Assembly: GCF_003687725.1 (NCBI RefSeq)
Contig: NZ_RDOJ01000004.1
Coordinates: forward strand, 124,001 to 188,000
Origin: Faecalibacter macacae
GTDB taxonomy: Bacteria; Bacteroidota; Bacteroidia; Flavobacteriales; Weeksellaceae
Direction: 5' to 3'
DNA length: 64,000 bases
The position numbers and the translations under genes are program-made. The notes beneath the pieces are model-generated. The model was not told the DNA's origin. It made no database searches and worked only from the letters and a program-made list of their open reading frames with translations. Shown here in pieces: positions 61,117 through 64,000 of this stretch. Within the stretch, counting starts at the first letter, position 1. Every line of letters starts with the position of its first letter.

Positions 61117-61497
61117 ATGAAAATAAATCTTTTACTTCTGTTTGTTTTATTATTTACAACAAGTTGTTCCACGAAAATTAAATCGTTGAAAGGAGATTGG
61201 CATCAAGTATTTTTAGGTTATGAAGACAATGGCGAAGATGGATTTATTTCAGATTCAGCAGTGATTTCTTTAGATTTAGGTAAAAATTTACAAATTGTTT
61301 TTGATTATAATGATGGATTCGATACTGATTATGGTGATTCGATCTTATTTAAGTATCCTCAATTAAATTTTAGAAAACAGAATTACAATAAAACTTATAA
61401 TCGCTATCAGATGCAATATATAGAAGAGTGCGATTGTTTTAATGGAAAATTTAAAAGCTTTAATGGTCGAAGTGTTCTTGTTAAATGGGTTAGATAA
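61117..61497 (+). CDS. Small lipoprotein of unknown function
   Basis: A 126-residue protein with a lipoprotein signal (LLFTTSC, Cys at 17) and an acidic mature part (YEDNGEDGFISDSAV, FDYNDGFDTDYGDS). The opening KSLKGDWHQVF and closing segment suggest a small lipocalin-like beta-barrel, but I cannot name a family. It stands alone on the plus strand. Confidence 0.6.
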   Translation: MKINLLLLFVLLFTTSCSTKIKSLKGDWHQVFLGYEDNGEDGFISDSAVISLDLGKNLQIVFDYNDGFDTDYGDSILFKYPQLNFRKQNYNKTYNRYQMQYIEECDCFNGKFKSFNGRSVLVKWVR

Positions 61498-61527
61498 TTA
61501 CGTTTAGTAATCTTTGATGGAAATCAT

Positions 61528-61535
61528 TATCTTTG
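61528..61535 (+). promoter_or_regulatory. Candidate -7 element of ychF
   Basis: TATCTTTG matches TAnnTTTG exactly, 60 nt before the ATG; TTTAG about 20 nt upstream is a weak -33. Confidence 0.45.
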
Positions 61536-61595
61536 CACAGATTTTATCAGAATATCATTCTGATTGATAAGTATTAATAAAAAGAATCATCATAT

Positions 61596-62687
61596 ATGAA
61601 ATGTGGAATCGTTGGATTGCCAAACGTAGGTAAATCGACTTTATTTAACTGTTTATCGAATGCAAAAGCGCAATCGGCAAACTATCCTTTCTGTACAATT
61701 GAACCAAATGTTGGAACAGTTTCAGTTCCTGATCCTCGTTTATACAAATTAGAAGAAATTGTAAATCCTGAGCGCGTTGTACCTGCAGTTGTAGAAATTG
61801 TAGATATTGCTGGTTTAGTGAAAGGAGCGAGTAAAGGAGAAGGTTTAGGAAATCAATTCTTAGGTAATATCCGTGAGTGTAACGCAATTATCCACGTTTT
61901 ACGTTGTTTCGAAAATGAAAACATTACACACGTTGATGGTTCAGTAAATCCAATTCGAGACAAAGAAACAATCGACATCGAGTTACAATTAAAAGATTTA
62001 GATACAGTTACAAAACGTATCGATAAATCTAAGAAAGCGGCTAAAGCTGGTAATAAAGATGAGCAAAAAGTAGTTGAAGTTTTAACAGCTGTTACTGCTC
62101 ATTTAGAAGACTTAAAGAATGTTCGTGTAATGGAATTAGACGAAAAAGGACAAGAAATTGTTGATTCTTTACAGTTAATTACTGCAAAACCAGTTTTATA
62201 CTTGTGTAACGTAGACGAATCTGATGCAAAAGATGGTAACGAATGGGTTGAGAAAGTGAAAGAGTCTGTAAAAGATGAGAATGCTGAAGTTTTAGTTTTA
62301 GCAGCACAAATCGAAGCAGATATCAATGAATTAGAAACTTTCGAGGAGCGTCAAATTTTCTTAGAAGAATTAGGATTAACAGAACCAGGTGTAAATCGTT
62401 TAATTGTTTCAGCTTATACTTTATTAGATTTAGAAACTTACTTCACTGCAGGTGTTAAGGAAGTTAGAGCTTGGACAATCAAAAAAGGTTCAACTGGACC
62501 ACAAGCGGCTGGAGTTATCCACACTGATTTTGAGAAAGGTTTCATCCGTGCTGAGGTTATTAAGTTTGAAGATTTCGTTACTTACGGATCTGAAGCTAAA
62601 TGTCGTGAGGCAGGAAAATTAAATGTAGAAGGAAAAGCATACATCGTTCAAGACGGTGATATTATGCACTTCTTATTTAACGTATAA
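61596..62687 (+). CDS. ychF: Redox-regulated ATPase YchF
   Basis: A 363-residue Obg-family protein that prefers ATP to GTP. The P-loop GLPNVGKSTLFN is at residues 6-17, DIAGLVKGASKGEGLGN is the switch region, and the guanine motif is replaced by NVDE, the reason for ATP preference in this family. A coiled-coil insert and a C-terminal TGS domain follow, ending DGDIMHFLFNV as usual. It binds ribosomes and is linked to stress response. Confidence 0.96.
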   Translation: MKCGIVGLPNVGKSTLFNCLSNAKAQSANYPFCTIEPNVGTVSVPDPRLYKLEEIVNPERVVPAVVEIVDIAGLVKGASKGEGLGNQFLGNIRECNAIIHVLRCFENENITHVDGSVNPIRDKETIDIELQLKDLDTVTKRIDKSKKAAKAGNKDEQKVVEVLTAVTAHLEDLKNVRVMELDEKGQEIVDSLQLITAKPVLYLCNVDESDAKDGNEWVEKVKESVKDENAEVLVLAAQIEADINELETFEERQIFLEELGLTEPGVNRLIVSAYTLLDLETYFTAGVKEVRAWTIKKGSTGPQAAGVIHTDFEKGFIRAEVIKFEDFVTYGSEAKCREAGKLNVEGKAYIVQDGDIMHFLFNV

Positions 62688-62711
62688 GAAAATCCATCTA
62701 AATATTTTTTG

Positions 62712-62741
62712 AGCCCTAATCTCTTGGTTAGGGCTTTTTTA
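62712..62741 (+). terminator. Terminator of ychF
   Basis: Arms agccctaa / ttagggct around tctcttgg, followed by six T. The loop holds the TTGG that may serve as -33 of the next promoter. Confidence 0.8.
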
Positions 62742-62753
62742 TGTTTATATTTG
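62724..62753 (+). promoter_or_regulatory. Promoter of the T9SS cargo gene
   Basis: TTGG (62724-62727), 18-nt spacer, TATATTTG (62746-62753): the best match in the window to the Bacteroidota TTTG/TAnnTTTG promoter. It overlaps the ychF terminator. The start codon is 37 nt downstream of the -7 box. Confidence 0.55.
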
Positions 62754-62790
62754 ACGCAATTAACATTGAATTACATTAAAAAAATATAGT

Positions 62791-63582
62791 ATGATTAAAA
62801 ATCTATTCTTTTTAGGTTCTATTTTATTAGGGTCTTTTTCATTTGGACAAACAATAGTTTTTCAAGAAAATTTTGATGAGCCTTCTACCAGAGATTTGTG
62901 GATGATTGATGAATTGGATAATGATGGAGATACTTGGGAATATTTAAATGCGGCATTAAACGAAGTTCCTTCTTTTAGTGGTGATGCAGCTTTTTCATTT
63001 TCTTGGTATTTACAAGCTTTTACTCCAGATAACACTTTAAAAAGCCCAATAGTGACTTTACCAACTGATGGCGAATTGGCGTTAAAATTTAAAGTTGCTG
63101 CCGGAGATGATGAATTGTTTGAAGAACATTATGCAGTTTATGTTATTCCTGCAAATACTGAATTTACAGGTTCAGAAATTCCAGTTTTCGAAGAAACATT
63201 AGATGCAGGATATTATGAAGAAGCTAAAATTGTAAGTGTTGATATTTCAGAATATGCAGGGCAAGACGTGCAATTTGTTTTTAGACATTATGATTGCGAA
63301 GATATATTTTATGTAGCTATAGATGATGTTATTGTTGAGCAATCAGCTTTATCAACAATTAATGTAGATAAAGTAAAACCAGTGATATATCAAGATAATA
63401 ATATTGTAAAAATTTCAGGATTAGAAAAAATACAGAAAATCAAAATATTTGATTTATCAGGAAAACTAGTTGCTGAGGTAAATCAATCAGATGTAAATAT
63501 TTCGTCATTAGCTAAAGGAATTTATATTGTAAACTTCTATAATGACACCGAAGTGATTTCTAAAAAAGTGATTAAGAAATAA
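62791..63582 (+). CDS. T9SS-exported protein with choice-of-anchor J domain
   Basis: A 263-residue secreted protein. It has a signal peptide (ending GSFSFGQ), a choice-of-anchor J-type beta-sandwich (about 22-185: IVFQENFDE, WEYLNAALNE, DVQFVFRHYDCEDIFYVAIDDV split by loops) and a C-terminal type A sorting domain (about 190-263: IKIFDLSGKLVAEV, LAKGIYIVNFYN, KKVIKK) used by the type IX secretion system. Its substrate or ligand is unknown; there is no obvious catalytic domain. Confidence 0.88.
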   Translation: MIKNLFFLGSILLGSFSFGQTIVFQENFDEPSTRDLWMIDELDNDGDTWEYLNAALNEVPSFSGDAAFSFSWYLQAFTPDNTLKSPIVTLPTDGELALKFKVAAGDDELFEEHYAVYVIPANTEFTGSEIPVFEETLDAGYYEEAKIVSVDISEYAGQDVQFVFRHYDCEDIFYVAIDDVIVEQSALSTINVDKVKPVIYQDNNIVKISGLEKIQKIKIFDLSGKLVAEVNQSDVNISSLAKGIYIVNFYNDTEVISKKVIKK

Positions 63583-63584
63583 TA

Positions 63585-63617
63585 ATAAAAGTCCCAATCT
63601 TTCGATTGGGACTTTTA
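63585..63617. terminator. Bidirectional terminator
   Basis: Arms ataaaagtcccaatc / gattgggacttttat around tttc, between the T9SS gene and the convergent aminotransferase. Confidence 0.85.
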
Positions 63618-63618
63618 T

Positions 63619-64000
63619 TTATAATTTATTTAAACGTTCTAAGGCTGCGTCTAAAGTTTCTTCTTGTTTTGCAAAACAGAAACGAATTACATTTTCATCA
63701 AACTTATCATGATAAAATGCTGAAAAAGGAATCGTAGCTACTTTATTTTTAATTGTCAATTCCTCAGCGAAAGCGCGATCATTTAAATCTGAATAATTTT
63801 TATAATTTGCCGAAACAAAATATGTTCCTTCCGAAGGGATAATTTCAAACCTTGTTGTTGATAACCCATTTACAAAATAATCTCTTTTTTGTTGGAAAAA
63901 ATCGTTCAACTCTTGATAATTATGTTCATCATCTAAATAATTTGCAATTGCATACTGTGAGGGTGTATGTACAGAAAATACATTAAACTGATGTACTTTT
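63619..64000 (-). CDS. Methionine aminotransferase-like PLP enzyme (partial, C-terminal part)
   Basis: The frame is open to the right edge, so only the C-terminal 127 or so residues are present. The segment KVHQFNVFSVHTPSQYAIANYL just inside the edge (split here for reading: KVHQFNVF, SVHTPSQY, AIANYL) matches the YbdL/kynurenine-aminotransferase group used in the methionine salvage route. IPSEGTYFVSANYKNYSD and the final VIRFCFAKQEETLDAALERL are typical class I endings. The Met at 63909 is internal, not a start. Confidence 0.85.
   Translation of the reverse strand, partial: KVHQFNVFSVHTPSQYAIANYLDDEHNYQELNDFFQQKRDYFVNGLSTTRFEIIPSEGTYFVSANYKNYSDLNDRAFAEELTIKNKVATIPFSAFYHDKFDENVIRFCFAKQEETLDAALERLNKL

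Noticed and set aside
1-64000. CRISPR arrays, prophage, IS elements, restriction or toxin-antitoxin systems
   Set aside because: No direct-repeat array, transposase, integrase or known defence gene was seen; gene content is almost entirely housekeeping and envelope functions.

Overview
The window is chromosomal DNA from a low-GC, AT-rich member of the Bacteroidota, class Flavobacteriia. The gene set looks most like the Weeksellaceae (Empedobacter, Chryseobacterium and relatives); genus is a guess. Supporting features are a T9SS type A sorting-domain protein, DUF2480, DUF3857/transglutaminase pairs, a bifunctional DAHP synthase/chorismate mutase, a class II HMG-CoA reductase, few Shine-Dalgarno sites, and TAnnTTTG-type -7 promoter elements. 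It is compactly packed with genes; I see no prophage, insertion sequence, integrase or CRISPR array.

Layout. 1-2055 is the end of the nuo (Complex I) operon. 2169-5841 holds an M1 peptidase, coaX and a membrane acyltransferase, each overlapping the next by 1 nt. 5954-8243 is an ECF sigma / anti-sigma / outer-membrane-protein operon. 8381-10990 is a minus-strand set (PH-domain protein, small membrane protein, YkgJ-like protein, HMG-CoA reductase). 11171-18831 is a peptide-use island: a dipeptidyl peptidase IV followed by three tandem POT transporters and a thioredoxin-like protein. 18821-25595 holds comEC, a DUF2141 gene, a second ECF operon (lipoprotein, sigma, fused anti-sigma/beta-barrel), lpxB and a DUF2480 gene. 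25641-31167 has a large outer-membrane beta-barrel protein and methylmalonyl-CoA mutase. 31298-37485 includes a MenE-like pseudoenzyme candidate, era, a universal stress protein, DUF445, ecotin, tRNA-Asn and a DUF2459 protein. 37590-43111 has clpB, cysK, cysE and a DUF2147 gene. 43255-51183 holds an MsbA-like ABC exporter, aroA, a MazG-like hydrolase, two DUF3857 proteins and dtd. 51364-54618 holds a small unknown gene, a TPR histidine kinase/response regulator pair and a decayed small gene. 54692-59682 is a five-gene aromatic amino-acid operon (pheA, aminotransferase, tyrA, aroG-pheB fusion, rsgA) behind a leader peptide. 59773-64000 has a GldA-like ATPase, a thioredoxin, a lipoprotein, ychF, a T9SS cargo protein and a partial methionine aminotransferase.

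Most interesting signals. (1) The second ECF operon encodes an anti-sigma-like protein that appears to run from cytoplasm through the inner membrane and a periplasmic linker of about 150 residues into an outer-membrane beta-barrel. This resembles the dual membrane-spanning anti-sigma (Dma) concept described in Bacteroides. The first ECF operon carries the same parts as two separate genes. (2) Both ECF operons and the ecotin gene are preceded by one shared bipartite motif, AACC-N14..16-CATCTTAT, lying 23-25 nt before the start codon. I read this as the ECF promoter of a small envelope regulon that includes a periplasmic protease inhibitor. (3) The aromatic operon is preceded by a 26-codon leader peptide with eight Phe, two Tyr and one Trp codon, plus overlapping antiterminator and terminator arms: a textbook attenuator layout. 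(4) The 344-residue protein at 31298 appears to be a full-length MenE-like protein that has lost its ATP-binding P-loop.

All family assignments rest on reading the translated sequence from memory of the families; no search was run.
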